From: Rhodosorus marinus
Taxonomy: Eukaryota > Rhodophyta > Stylonematophyceae > Stylonematales > Stylonemataceae
NCBI GenBank assembly: GCA_029953675.1
Contig: JAMWBK010000009.1
Location: 1,240,001-1,304,000, forward strand
Reading direction: 5' to 3'
DNA: 64,000 bases
A program made the translations under genes and the position numbers. Shown here one piece after another: positions 21,972-34,588 of this stretch. Under the pieces are notes generated by a model. That model ran no database searches and was not told where the DNA came from. It saw only the letters and a program-made list of their open reading frames with translations. The stretch's first letter is position 1. Each line of letters opens with the position of its first letter.

Positions 21972-22366
21972 ATGGTCGAGGCTACGTGGCCTCGATTTGA
22001 GATTCAAAGCTCTCATGCTGAGGTTGTATGTGCTGAACTGAACTGTGCGTCTGCGTTCAACGTCACCTTTCTTTTTTGTGTTTGGTCGCGCAGAGAAGTG
22101 CGGTCGTTCTGCGGGAATGGGAGGGGGGAAGATAAGCATGCCTTGTTTCGTCTTCTGGTGAAGCTTTGGAATTGTTCAGCCATTTCGTCTCCAGCTGTAC
22201 ATGTTGTTTGAACCGCCTCAGCGTTAATACAATTCCTTTTGCTCAGGAGCCCTTAGCAATGGTATCTTATACAACTCAACGGAATAAAGCCAGCTTTTCG
22301 CAGAAGCGTCTCGAGGCTTCATATGAACGCGATGGAGCCCTAACGAATCTCCGCACTGCTTCCTAG
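21972..22366 (+). CDS. Possible two-exon gene of unknown function
   Basis: The final frame from an acceptor at about 22245 reads EPLAMVSYTTQRNKASFSQK then RLEASYERDGALTNLRTAS and a stop, which has coding-like composition. A donor (CTG|GTGAAG, about 22157) in the frame beginning at 21972 joins it in phase. No domain is recognised, and the upstream exon is weak, so the 5' end is a guess. Confidence 0.3.
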
Positions 22367-22661
22367 CGGCTAAGAGGGGTCTTTTTTTTCTGAAAGTTAG
22401 CTAGTCATGGCCAATGCTTTTAGCTCAAACGCCTCGCTGTTGATCATCTAAAAACGGCGCGTCTGAGGTCTCAAGCACGACAAAAAGCACATATACAATA
22501 CTGTGCTGGGAACCGCACCGCTCCTCCGAACCTGGTTCCCAACCGAATACAAAGCAACGTTCGAGAGCGATCTATTCGCGGATGTTCAGTTTTGCATGCA
22601 GAAATTTCCCTTGAAAAGCGTCGGGGTCACTCTTGCAGTGTGAACAAAGTACGTCCTGGGC

Positions 22662-23701
22662 CTACGAACAGCACAGGAGAGGATTAGCTCGCGAGGACAT
22701 TTCTAGTGGATCTTTGCGAAGCAAGCGTACACTGACCGCCTCTGAATCGGGCTGAAATGTATCGGCGCCGCAGTTCGAACATTCCAAAAGCTTCTCCTCA
22801 TGACTTTCACAAAACAGATCACCCCACATGTTATGCACGTACGCCTTCCCGAGAAGTGATCGTCCACATACGCTACAGTTGATCAAGTTTTTCTCCGGAT
22901 CGTGTTCTTCACAGTAGATTTCATCCTCAAAATCGATGTACTGTTCTTCCCGCCCAATCACCCGCGAGCAAGATTTACACTTAAGGCATTTCTCATGCCG
23001 CTTGTTGCCGGAGATGACAACGACTCTCCTGTCAACGAGGGGTTCGCCGCATACCGTACATCTGTCTGCAGTAAGCTTCCTGAAGTCCTTCTTGCACACG
23101 AACTCTCCATTGTGTTCAAAGGCATCGCTTAGGAGGAGAGATGCGCCGCACTCTGTACAACAATAGCAGGATGGGTGAAACGCTATGCCCTTCTCCCCAG
23201 CGCGGACCTAGTGGAGTAGTAGGATAATAAGGTCAGCAAGTATATCATAGACTATAGGGCAGTTTCTTGTTTGCAAACCTTTTCGTCCAAGATTTCTTCG
23301 CCACATGCCGAGCAAACATCCGCGTCTCGTTTTCTATAGTGATCCTCACACAACAGCAATTCCTCAATAAAGTACGCGTTCTCCTCAATAGGGTCGTTCG
23401 TCCCACAAAGGCCGCATACGTAGTGCTCCAAGTGCCATTTTCTTCCAAAGTTTTTTACCATCGTTGAGCCCGAGGAAAAAGCCTGCGAGCAAGCTTCACA
23501 ACGCCCTTCGCCATGCGCGGCCGAGTCATTGGGCATGTTGATCTTTTCACTGTGTACATTCGTTCCACTATTCACAGGCACATCCATATGCGTCCCATTC
23601 TCTCCATTCCCAATGTCCAAATCCGTTGCCTTAGCGCTTCCAAACTCCGCTTTTGAATCTGCCACCGGATCGATGATAGATTTGGAGCCGCAAACCCCCA
23701 T
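22662..23701 (-). CDS. LIM-domain protein with N-myristoylation motif
   Basis: Two exons, 23279-23701 and 22662-23207, join across a 71-nt intron to 322 residues. The N-terminus MGVCGSKS has Gly2, Cys4 and a Ser/Lys context, a classic myristoylation plus palmitoylation signal, so the protein probably sits at the inner face of a membrane. Three LIM domains follow from about residue 68: the first begins RCEACSQAF, the second VCSACGEEI and crosses the intron, the third RCTVCGEPL. A shorter fourth module begins NCSVCGRSLLGKAYVHNMWG and ends LECSNCGADTF. LIM domains bind zinc and mediate protein contacts, often with actin-linked partners. There is no catalytic or homeobox domain. The last 30 residues (RLLRKDPLEMSSRANPLLCCS) end in a Cys pair. 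Confidence 0.9.
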
Positions 23702-23955
23702 CGTACTCCAATTTCAGGAAGTCCTTATACACTATTCCGACATTTCGTTTCCCAGAACTCTCTCCAAGAACAAACTCACTCTATCCAAGAACTTTTAGGC
23801 GCTAATGTTGTAACAAATAGGCTGTCAAGCCCAACCTGAACCGTCCTCTCGACTCTGAAAAAGTGATGAGAACGCTCAACCGACCCCAACTAACAAGGCC
23901 TCGTTCCAATTTCCCAAACCCTAAAGACTGAAATGCCATCGTTCCCACTAGGACG

Positions 23956-24530
23956 TTAGCAGGTCGTATTCAAGACGCCTTCCTGTTCTATTGGAATGCG
24001 AAGAGGCGGGGGCAGGACCACGAAGAAAAGCAGCCATGGCCACCCAGAGAGTGTGTTGTCTACAGAACATTGGACCACAATTTTGGAGGTTCCAAAATGT
24101 CCACGCGCTTTCTTTCTTCTCGGCAAGTTGATATCTTCCGAGTGGAGCGATCCATGCAGATTTTGAAGAGGTCGAGGGTCAAGAAGTAATTCGTGTGAGC
24201 CGGGAGTAGTGAAGACGCTGAACACTACGTTCCCCGTTATTGAGAGGTCCTTGTGACCCACCCAGCAGACCAACCACGAACACTACAGCTCGTCGTAGTT
24301 TGGAGTGTTTCAAACATCAGTGATCTCTATTGGGATGTGGAAGGGTAAACAATGTTACGCAGATAGCGAGGATTTCCTGAAAATGCTTCGCTTCTCCGGC
24401 CTCGGTTCGGTTTCGGGAATGGTAAAGGACAACAGAAGCGGTTTCCTCACTATGTGGCCTGAGCGGATACAACAAAACAAGCCGCCGAGTTTCCCAGCCT
24501 CTGCAATCGAAGTCTGACAAAAATCGCAAG
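23956..24530 (-). CDS. Possible small membrane protein, unknown
   Basis: Two minus-strand frames, 24317-24529 and 23956-24273, are preceded by C/A-rich + strand sequence like other minus-gene leaders. The downstream one contains ITGNVVFSVFTTPGSHELLL and ends with a hydrophobic segment WPWLLFFVVLPPPL near its C-terminus, as in a type I or tail-anchored membrane protein. I could not find an in-phase join between the two and recognise no family. Confidence 0.28.
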
Positions 24531-24539
24531 CGTCAGGTA

Positions 24540-25580
24540 TAGAAAGAATAGCCAGCTCCGGGACTCACACGCTCTCTTTTGAAGTCAAGGAATCCGACAA
24601 AGTCAAACGGTACCCCATCTTCCTCCTCCCGTGAATTCTATTCCAAGTCGTTTATTCAGATATCACAACCCTGAGAGAAGAAGGAGGCTAGGCTAAAAGC
24701 CAAGAGAGCGAGAACGTCACTTTGGTAAACGTTCTCCGGATACGCCAAACGTCACGCGGCAACCGTCAGCCTATAGTATTCGGCTTCAGGGTGGATAAAA
24801 CGTGCACCAAACTCAAAAAAATTCAACATCGATAGCATTGGTCAAATTCAAAAATATTGATTGATACTCAAATATTTTTCTTAGTTCCCATTATTTATTT
24901 TGTATTACAGAAATAATTAGGTATAATTTTTATTGAGTTGTCCATAAACATTTATTATTGGTAAATATTTTAATGAAATACTAAAATTATTATCGCCAGT
25001 ACTGTTGTTAGCCAATAAAAACTTTCTGAAAACGCGGAAGAGGTATTTGGGGGTCAAAAGTTTTTAAGAAAGGCGTTTTACGTGATGACATCGAGTTCCT
25101 GTCAGTGTGAGCGACGTACAGTGAGACTTGCTCGAGCCCTCCGGATGATGTTACGGTGTACTGTCGAGGCTGCTCACAGACCTGTGAATGCTTTGGATAG
25201 CTACATGTGCACGTGTTGGATCACTGCACAGTGACTGAACATGCGGAAAACCGAGGTTATCCCCCATCTTGTCGTCGTCTGCGGCTTTCGAGGAGACTTT
25301 TTTGGTTGCAAAGATCATATATTTACTGTAGATAGCGATATCCTAGAGTAAATCGCGGAGACGCGAGATTTTCCGACTCTACCACATTCTGCAAGGACCT
25401 ATGAATCATGGTCAATAGAGAACGGCGGTCTGCTATAGCCTAATCTCACATTCCGGAGTGGTCAAGGCCTTGCTCCAGCTGAACGAAGAACGCTGGCCAT
25501 TTTGCACTCTGCGCCCATGAGCCTCCAGAACTTTGTTAATGCAGTTCTTCAGAGAAAAGTTAATTGGTTTGCGTAGGAGC
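24540..25580. other. Spacer, AT-rich core
   Basis: C/A-rich up to about 24780, then strongly AT-rich to about 25060, then mixed composition without a recognisable gene. Confidence 0.45.
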
Positions 25581-25585
25581 CTCCT

Positions 25586-26017
25586 TTAAATATTTCCGTC
25601 CCCCAGGTGTGCCCTTTTTTCATGGCGGTCCCTTGACTGCTTCCATCTGAATGTCCTCTCGCACCACGGAGACCGACAATGATACGGAGTCTCACCACTG
25701 TGAACTCTTTCATGGGCCTTCAGGTTGAACATTCTCGCGAAAGTTTTCCCGCACTTCCTACACTGGTGTTCTTTTGCCGGAGAGCTCTGCTCTGTTGTGG
25801 TTCCTTCCGAAAGTTCCCTCACCATTGCAATAATATACGCATCGGAAATAGGCATGCAATCGGACGACTCCGTCTTGGCCACATTTTTGAAGTTCAAGTA
25901 TCCCGACGAATCATCCCCACCGAAGCACATCGCGTTCATATCTGAAACAGTAACGACTGTTCGTTTAACCTCTTCCTTCTCGCTCACTCTTAACCTTCTA
26001 CCCTCCGTTCGACCCAA
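25586..26017 (-). CDS. Two-finger C2H2 zinc-finger protein
   Basis: 143 residues in one exon. Two classical fingers lie at the C-terminus: CRKCGKTFARMFNLKAHERVH (shown in part) from about residue 85, the linker SGETPY, and a second finger CRSPWCERTFRW...HEKRAH. The second has the longer CxxxxC spacing typical of TFIIIA-like fingers. The N-terminal 80 residues are acidic and Ser/Thr-rich without a domain. It is likely a DNA-binding regulator. Its paired finger layout (first with a Leu-containing helix, second with F-[RK]-W-K) is the same as in the gene at 29578, so the two are probably paralogues. Confidence 0.85.
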   Translation of the reverse strand: MGRTEGRRLRVSEKEEVKRTVVTVSDMNAMCFGGDDSSGYLNFKNVAKTESSDCMPISDAYIIAMVRELSEGTTTEQSSPAKEHQCRKCGKTFARMFNLKAHERVHSGETPYHCRSPWCERTFRWKQSRDRHEKRAHLGDGNI

Positions 26018-26019
26018 GC

Positions 26020-29000
26020 TGATGAGCTACTACGCAGATATATATATATGTCTGTCTAAACGTGTGCCCGTAATTGCAACCTCGGAACCGAACCTGAACT
26101 AATCCTCACAATGCTCCGCATTTTCATCCGAATTCTCACAATACTCTACCCGCAACACTCGCCCGAAAAAGAAAACAAACAGAAGAAGCGAAAACGTTGA
26201 ATGGAAAGCAACACCTTGAACACACTGTCCACAGACTATCAAAGGGGCCAGTCAGTCAGCAGCTGAACGAGAAAACAACTGAACATATAATCGAAGAAAA
26301 AACAATATGTCGGCGAGGCCTTCAAAAACACTTGGATTCAACTGTTCTACAAACCCGCTTTTATTGAAAATTTATACATAGACTTATCGGTGCCAAATCG
26401 AAGAAAAATTCAATTGTTCTTCGATTGACACTATACACACCGCTGGAAAGGATGACTGTTAGTACCCCCTTTTGTTATTGAATTTTCACGGTCATCTGAA
26501 AAGGAACAATATATTCAACCCTTCTTATTTCAATTTTCATATAAATATACAAATATAAATGATAACTACAAAGGTTAAAAATTCAAGGATTTCAGCTACA
26601 CGAAAATTATATTATAATTTCAAGTATTGGGATGTGAGGATATACCAAAATTTAGCCCTCCCAGATTAAAGTGAAAATTGGTTTTTATTCTGGAATGAGA
26701 GCAAGGGGGGTAACACGAGTTTGAGTTGATTCAACATTGTAGGAGTTTTATTTCTATATTTCATTGCTGATTACGTTAATGTGTTCATGGGATGGGTAAA
26801 TGGAAGTCGCAGATTCTTTCCTTGCGCATAAGCGATGAAATTCTATTGTTTCGACTGTAGTGCGTGGGGCATGGTTTTATGACTTGCCGGTCTTCTGTGG
26901 ATTGCCTGCGAAGACTGGGTTGAATTAAGGGCGCTAGTGTAAGACTGCCAATCAAGCGGTTGAGGTTTGGCTTTTTTTTTTTGTTCCTATTGATTCAAAA
27001 CAGGTAACCATTAGCTGTTGGTCAGACCAATTTCAACACACCGTACGGCTTCTCTTTCCCTGAAAATAGCCGAGACCAGCTTTCCTGGAGAACCACCTTG
27101 TTAGGCTCTATTTTTCCAGATTTGCCGAGCATTGGGGCAGCTAACTGGTGAATAGTTTGTTACGTCCGATGGTGGAATACAATTTTCTCCCCGCCCACGC
27201 TGATTTTGGGCGGAAGGTGCGCAAGAAACCCAATCAGAAACGGTCTTTGTGTATGCCCATCCGTCCAGTTCAGAGGGCCCTTGGTGAGGTAACCGTAGCC
27301 ATGACTGCGCCACATAGTTCTTATAGATGAATCTATTCTTGGCTAGCCACTATGGGATCACCGTCATCTCTGGCCGCATCGTCGATCAAAGAACAATCCA
27401 CGAACGCTCTACTTATCCATTGGCTCAGATGTTCATACGTGCATGGAGACCTGCAAGCAAGCGTCCTAGTACTGGTCTGCAAACCCTCGAACGAGCGACT
27501 ATAGATATCCTTTCTCTGCACCGGGGCAGAGCGCTAACTCTCGTTTTGCCCATCTTCAAAGCATTAGTTTCAACATAAAATGCTCTCCAACCACGAAATA
27601 GCAGACTCCGAATACGATTTCACAAAAGACTGTCAATGCTCCGCCACAGACCACCAGGTCTTTGCGGGGTGGACGCACCACATGGAGCTTGCTCACAAGC
27701 ATGGTTCCCCTCCTAAAACTCAATGATTTTGGTGTGTTTTTTTGTTCACTAGCTCAATTCCACAGGGTGCTGAAATCTTTCAGCATCTTCAGAATGCTTC
27801 GATAGCTCGCTATACAAGTATGTCTGTCAGTGGTTCCTCTTCACAACTCGCTCATTGCGTTGCTTTTTCACTCAAACACACCAAGATAAAAAAGTACTAC
27901 AAAACTCCTAACCCTCCTTAAAATACCAGAAAAATGGAAATGACGGTGCTCGTCCACCGACCGAGACAAATGCTGTGAACTAAAATTCTAGGAAAATGCA
28001 AAAACCTACATAGGAGCTAATTTTATTTTCAAAAAACAGGAACAAGGAGGATTTCTTCGCGACACCCAATTTGGGCCTTGCGAATCAATCTGTTTATTAT
28101 CAAAAGAAAAATGGGTCTGTTGTGCAAGAAACGTTGTTTAGCAGTGGTTTTCGATACTCTAGTTGGGGTCGGCACCACCACCTCACCTGTTCCAGGAGGA
28201 TGGGTGAAGCGGAAACTGCTGTGTTTTGGTAGTGTTTTTTTTTATGTGTTTTTATGTGGGTCGCCAGAAATCGCACAGCAACGTCGAAAACGCTTATCGG
28301 TTCAGTTTTCGAGTTTATTTTTTTTTATTTTACTCCACTCTGGTTGGGCCCGCGGGTTTTGGGGACGGAGGTACGGGTTCCTATGGGAGATGGGTTAGGT
28401 CACATTCCCACGCTTTGCTTGCAAAAAAAAACCTTTATTCTTTGATTAAAAAACTCAGCTCCTTGATTGCATGTGGACTCAACTCGTTGATTGCACGTGG
28501 AACAGTGTAGTGACGAAGAGACTGGGCTTTCGCATGGGTAGATCGGTGAAAACTTTCGATTCAGCTCAAAGAAAGACAGTCTTCGGAATTGTAAAACATC
28601 CGTCTCCAGTTTCAGAGTTCATGATGCAGTGTTTTCCTGAGAGCGGACTCCTCCACGTGAAGTTCCGAACCTTTTCCTGACAGCGGGGAGAGCCGGCTTT
28701 TGCTGAACTTTCTGAAATCAACGTGCACAGTGGTGTAACACTACACAGAAGTGTTTTTAATTGGTACGGGATGCAAATCAGCGAATAATGCTGACCGCTT
28801 AAAACTTTGCAACAGCCAGAGAGTAAAAACAAGAAGAGCAAAGCTATTCCGCAATTGTTGTGGAGCTCATGAATCCCATGAAATCCGACTGTTGCCAACA
28901 TCCTTTCCGCGGAGCAACGCCAAAAAAAACCAGCATACTCTTTGCCGTCATCAGGACATTAATGATGTTTGTTCAATAGAGCGCTGAAGCATGAGACACG

Positions 29001-29570
29001 TGATCCAATCCATCTCGGTTTTCTTAAGGCGTGCATTCTGGCCCGGGAGGCGTTTCCCACCCGAGGTAGTTAATGGGTGGGCGGTTGTGCTTTCGATCGA
29101 TGCCTAGCTTCCTAAAAACCGTTCTCCGTCTCTGTCATTCGTGCTTTTTCCGAAGCGCTAACCGATTCGGATCACAGCTGCAGCACCCGAGTCCTTTCAA
29201 CTTTGGAATTTCCAAGCTTGTGACCAGAAAGCGATCTGCCCGTTTTGCGAAGAAGCAAGTACTGCGTCGGCCTTTTCGTTCGAGCTCTTTACTGCACAGT
29301 AGTTCAACTCACGTAGTAATAATCGAAGACATGTGGTGCACTGCCAGGATATGAAATAGTAAGGGTCTTAAAGGGGATTTCTGTTTGATTTACAAAGGTA
29401 TTTTCTACTAGGAAAAAATTCAGATTGAGAAACTTCTCCTCTAGTCAGAAATAATTCACAGAAACTTCTCCTCAGCAGAGAACTATTTCAACATCGCAAA
29501 TCTTACACGTTTACTATGTCGTCCGGCCTCCTCTACACACACAAGAAATTAAGTTACGGAAGTCATCCTC
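26020..29570. other. Long stretch without a recognised gene
   Basis: C/A-rich for about 250 bp after the zinc-finger start (a likely leader), then AT-rich to 26700. Between 27100 and 29350 short frames occur on both strands (for example 27327-27578, 28078-28398 and 29073-29354 plus), none with a domain or coherent exon chain. G/T-rich sequence lies at 28140-28400 without a convincing gene behind it. Confidence 0.45.
28453..28500 (+). repeat. Two 24-bp tandem units
   Basis: actcagctccttgattgcatgtgg is followed directly by a second copy with four changes (28477-28500). Confidence 0.85.
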
Positions 29571-29577
29571 GCTCGTA

Positions 29578-30291
29578 CTATGATCTCCATCTGTCTCCCT
29601 CTTCAAGGACGATTCTATCGAGCGTTGCAGAATCCTCAGCTCCCCCATTGCCTTGAGTATTTGCTTCCAGTCGGTTGGTTAGACCGGTAGCCTCAGAGAT
29701 GTCATCCTGAGATAAATCAAAGCTCAAAAGACTCTGGAAGGACGAGTCTTCAACGTGCTCGTTCATGAAATTCTCAAAGCTAGATACGGTCACGAGGGGA
29801 GTGTCTAGAGGTGTACAGCGCGGAGATTCGGCGAAGGATTCACTCCTCCCCGAACCAGAAGCAGAACCTGATCCTGAACCTGAACCAGTCAGATTGTCTT
29901 TTCGTGAAAAATGCCCGCTGAATGAGGAGTTTCTTTGGAAGGGTCGCTCCTCCAATCGATCAGCATACTTCGCACTTGCTTGCTTCCCATCTGTCTCGCC
30001 CGTATGGCTTCTTTGATGATGCACCAAGGAAGATTTCCACTTAAACCTCATCTTACATCCCGGTCTCTCACAAGTGTAGGGCGCTTCTCCAGTATGCATT
30101 CGCATATGCACGCTAAGATTGTACTTTCTAGTGCACTCTTTCCCGCAACCTTCCCAAGTACATCTGTATTTGTTTGTTTGCTTCAGAGCGGTGGGCACAT
30201 CGGTCAGGTTCTTTGCCTTGGAAGTCGACAGGCTAGTTGGCATTTCAGCCAAGTTCAGCTCCTTCTTGGTATTGTTGTTATTCCAAGACAT
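29578..30291 (-). CDS. C2H2 zinc-finger protein with acidic tail
   Basis: 237 residues, single exon. Two C2H2 fingers at about residues 43-100: CTWEGCGKECTRKYNLSVHM with RMH, linker TGEAPY, then CERPGCKMRFKWKSSLVHHQ with RSHTGE. The TGExPY linkers are the canonical DNA-binding type. A GSGSGSGSASGSG linker near residue 136 leads to a Ser/Thr, Asp/Glu-rich tail (SLLSFDLSQDDISEATG) that could be an activation domain. It is probably a sequence-specific transcription factor. The + strand upstream (30292-30600) is C/A-rich, supporting this start. Confidence 0.9.
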   Translation of the reverse strand: MSWNNNNTKKELNLAEMPTSLSTSKAKNLTDVPTALKQTNKYRCTWEGCGKECTRKYNLSVHMRMHTGEAPYTCERPGCKMRFKWKSSLVHHQRSHTGETDGKQASAKYADRLEERPFQRNSSFSGHFSRKDNLTGSGSGSGSASGSGRSESFAESPRCTPLDTPLVTVSSFENFMNEHVEDSSFQSLLSFDLSQDDISEATGLTNRLEANTQGNGGAEDSATLDRIVLEEGDRWRS

Positions 30292-30600
30292 ATTCTACAG
30301 TTATTGCTCTTCCTCGCTTACAACCACGAATCTAGCCAACGCTCACCGAAACAACTCGGCTCGCTCCCTCCTGCACACACAAAATCTCTAGATTTGCGTG
30401 CAGCACGAGGTAGCATTGCCGCCCCCCATCGCCACGCCCCACTGCCACCACGCTGCAGCTCCCCTCCGCAGACTATACCCTTCCCCTAATGACCTGATAC
30501 CTTTTACCTATACCCATCCACATATGAAGCTGCGCGCCACTCACCTCCCGTATTCCGCGTTGCCGTGCCCTCTGCAGCACAACTCACTCTAGCTAAAAAA
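30292..30600 (-). promoter_or_regulatory. G/T-rich leader of the zinc-finger gene
   Basis: C/A-rich on the + strand immediately upstream of the ATG at 30291, with few G residues for about 300 bp. Same pattern as the other leaders. Confidence 0.45.
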
Positions 30601-33600
30601 ACTCACAACATTGTTCTCAAATAAGATGTTTTTTATATATTATATAGAACGGCCCCTTTTTGATCCCAGAAAAACCCCTAATCTTACCAAAATCCATAAA
30701 TCAATTTTTGAAACTTTATAGCAGGTCTAAGATCGCCCACCAATGGTAGCCAACACCCGCCCCCCCCTTCCCCGTTCAACTTTCGTAAGCATTTGTAAAA
30801 AAACCATGTCCGTCCCCCCCGTCCTACCATATTCTTCTCACCTCCAATCGAAGTGCCCAGGGTTGAGAATAGGGCCGAAATTTTCTGTGTTTTAAGTATT
30901 CGCGGGTTATTGAACCCCCGGCTAAGATAACCTTTTGGAGGTTAGCGTATAGCAACCGTTGCCTAGGTTGTTTTCGAACGCCCAACCCCCCACCCTTCCC
31001 CCCGGGAAAACAGCCTATTTCCCCTAAATAATAAAAACACTTTATCGCACAGCGTTACAAAAAGAAGAAAAAAATGGATACGTGAATTTCATATTGATGA
31101 AATATTTTTGAATATACAATGCACCTGACAAATTCGCTTAGTTTGTTGTTTTTTATAGAACCAATCTTAAAATCCAGTGACTCGCTTACGAAAATTATGT
31201 TCCGCGTTACCCACCCCATTCGGGGAATGAATTTATCGATAATTCTGCGTTCTGAGTCTGTTTTCGAATATGCACAGCTTCCAGCGATGTTTTATCTAAG
31301 GGGGTCGCGAGACTATTTTTTGGATCACTGCTATTTTGCAAAGAAACACATCAGTCAGAAACACAGCTTGTTGTTAATTGGCTTGAAGATCTTGTTTCAT
31401 AATAAATAATCGATATAGAGGACGAAATTTTTATATAATACCTTTTCCTTGCTCATCCGATTTCACTAGGCAAATTTAGCCGAGCAAAAGCAGTATACAG
31501 CAACGCTTGACAGACTCTAGGAGAGCGGGGCGATTTCGTTTGTGAGAGCCAAGCGTCCAAAACGGGCGCGGGAGAAGGGGCAGTTGTCTGGGAATGAAAA
31601 TCCTTCGTCTTGCGTTAAAATGAGGATCGCTTTTTTGGTATTTAGATAAAAATGTAATCGTCTACGGAAAGCGGAACGGTATTCGTCAGATTGCCCAGTC
31701 ATGGATAAGAAGGGAATAAATATGAAAGTGCTTCTCTATATTTACCCACCCCCCGTGGCAAACAATACAAAAGTTCAACTTATATTCATAATTTTGCAAA
31801 CATATCCCTGCTTTAGAGCAGCTGATAGAACTTTCTGCGCGATGGCTTTCCAGTTGTAGGAGGGGGGGGGGAGAACATGTATTCTGGATTTCTGCGTGAG
31901 TTATCGGAAACGGAAATTGAGCGGTACGAGTCATGCCGCCCCCTCGGATTTTAAACACTTTCGTTCGCAGAAAAAAATCGTTTCGATTGGACTCGAATTC
32001 AAGGATTTGAGCTCTCGTTTTGGCTTCCAAAGGGGGGGAGGAATAGAGCGCCAAAAAGGGTTTTCATTAAATTCAAGAATGAAGAACTGGACTTTGTAAA
32101 CGGCACGTGATCTCCCCCCCCCCCCGGCCGGTCTTTCCATTCTCGGGGGTTTTGGTACACAACTGGATTTTGGGGGTTTCATGTTTGTCTTTTCTCACAA
32201 AACGGTCGCATTTTCATTTTATTTATGTTGGTCTCGGGCTCGAATTCAAACGTCAGTGATTGTTCTTGAGACCCACGAATCCGTTTGCGGCTGCTTAACT
32301 TAGAGTGCTGTTCCTAAAACTACTCTTTTTTCGTTTGCTGACAAGCTCTTTCGGTATCGTTTGAAGCGAGCACGACCATGAGAAAATCCGGAGAGGTCCT
32401 AGTTTTTGTATATTAACGCAGGTCTGGAGAAAGTAGGCTTCGATAAAAAGCTACTACCTTAAAAAGACGCAGTTCTTTCATATTGCGTTTGGGGGTCTGA
32501 GGCGGTGTTCCAAGGTCGAAAGGTTCTCCAATTTGCTGGTTGAAAGCTTTCGCGTGGGAAGCATATCCGTTCTCGAAAAGCTTTGGATGGCGGAACTGTT
32601 CGTTTTGGAACAACTCTCGCACCTCTTATTTGCTCAGGGGTTTGCACTAGGCCCGTTGGGTGGTAGGTGGTAATTGATTCAACTCTAGCACGGGTCACCG
32701 AAAACCGTTCAGAACAGTTCCATGATGGGCAAAGTCAGTGGTCCAGCCCATCGATCTTCCAACCCGAAGTTGGGAGCTGTGTGGATCTATAAGTGTTCAA
32801 CGTCTGCATGCACGGAGTCGATGTAAACGTTCTTCACCAGGAGGAAATAGAGGCTGCTCGAAAAGTGGCTTTTTTTCGAAATCAAGTCTTTTAATTTGAC
32901 TTCTGGTGGGGTCCTGTCGACTACGTTAAAGTGAGCTGGAGGAGTCGCGTCAAAAAAATGAATCCCGTGGATAAGAAGAGTCCAGGCTCTCAATTCCGAT
33001 TTCACCGGGGACGGTTCATCGAGGTCTCCTTGGCACGAACCCAGGTTCGTGTCATCGGCGGGTCTTGATGCTCTGCAGACACTGTCCCTTTCTCGCTGGT
33101 CAAGTACCAATGACCACATCGAACGGAGCACTGCATTGGCAGTCGGAAGGAAAGTGCAGTTATCAGAGACATAAGCTCGTTCGCTTGGTTTCAGGCTAGA
33201 CTTCTTCCCCTCAGGATGGTTGACTCTCATCATCAAGGATATCAAAGAGTTCTCAGAGCCGTTCATCAACTGCTTATGTCATGTTCGTCCATGCTATCCA
33301 TTATCATGTTTCTTGAAGATTTCAGGTCCTGGATTCAGTTTAGTGATCACGACCGAAACTAAGTCTGTTCTCCCCAGCAATCGTACAGAAAGCTGTGAAT
33401 CCACTCCCTCGATTTCATCCTGAAAATGTGAAAGCTTCGAAAATACCCCCAAAATATTTAGCCATTCAAATATCTAATCGACCAGTTATGCACCCCGGAC
33501 TAAATTTCAAATGGACGCGAGCGTAAAAATGAGAAAAATATACCATACCATATAATATCTTCTCCGCCTGAATTTCCGCCCCATTCACCTCTGCCGCAAA

Positions 33601-34588
33601 AATTCATCTAAAAGTATCTGTATACCCAGACATGCTCCACGTTACCATCCATGATTGTTTAGTATTTTTAAATAGAATCCTGTCAACCGCTTTGGCTTTT
33701 CCTTGGATTCTACACTAGCCAATTGCTATGCAAAAGTGTTTATGCTTGAACACACTTCGCAACTTCAGGTAAGAAACTACCTCGCTTACGTGTTTTAACA
33801 AATTCCCCCCCGCCTCTTCCTCCGCCACTACTTCTCTTTTTTAAAACTTCTTTTGAATGTAAATCAAAGCGGCCAGAATCGGTGAGATATTGAAAGTTGG
33901 TTTGGTACGTTTGGGGTTCGCTTTGAGAAGGTCCAAAAGTGGGGGTTTTGTTGTCCACAGTTGTGGAAATTTTGAAGGCCACAAAAAACACGCTTTTCAT
34001 ATGCTCAACTACTGACTTTTTATCTACAATTTCTTATGGAAACCATTTTAGCTTACAAATCCGACGGTTTGATTGGCCTGGAAAAGGCCAGGAATTAGAA
34101 ATGAATCTAGTGGACTTCTTTAGCTCATAAAAAACAACGAAAAAATGCGGAACGGCTACTTGGTTTTCTCCTCTGACAGCCCTTTTGTTTTGGTGGTCAG
34201 TTTGGAATAAGGAAGCACTTCTAGATTAAATTCACTCTACGTTGTATTCTGCGAAAGTTAGATTGCAGGAGTAGCAAAATCGACACTACTACGTCTTTCA
34301 TCCTGTTGGATCTGATCAAGGAATCTATGGACCAAATTATTTTAAATATTTGATAATCTTCTATTTTTATATTGTTAGTTATTTCAATCTACGACCTTTT
34401 TCATTCAATTAGATATGCATACAAACCACTAAAGAACGATATTAGTGTAAAAATGCCATCCACTTTTAGGTAGAAATGGTACTAGTAATGGATGTCACTA
34501 GGTAGTTAAGAACAGGTTCCTCTGGCTTTGAACAACCAAAGCCCATACGGTCTTTCAACAAATGTTTATAAAAACCAATACTTAAACT
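30601..34588. other. Unassigned, AT-rich with C/G homopolymers
   Basis: Runs of C or G occur near 30762, 30985, 31861 and 32114. The longest frame is minus 32787-33269 (160 codons) containing SELRAWTLLIHGIHFFDATP, which I do not recognise. Other frames are shorter and overlapping. 33420-34580 is AT-rich spacer. I see no RNA gene. Confidence 0.45.

Noticed and set aside
30601-34588. Possible retrotransposon or viral insertion in the long unassigned stretch
   Set aside because: I saw no polymerase, integrase, protease or capsid motifs and no terminal repeats, so there is no support beyond low gene density.
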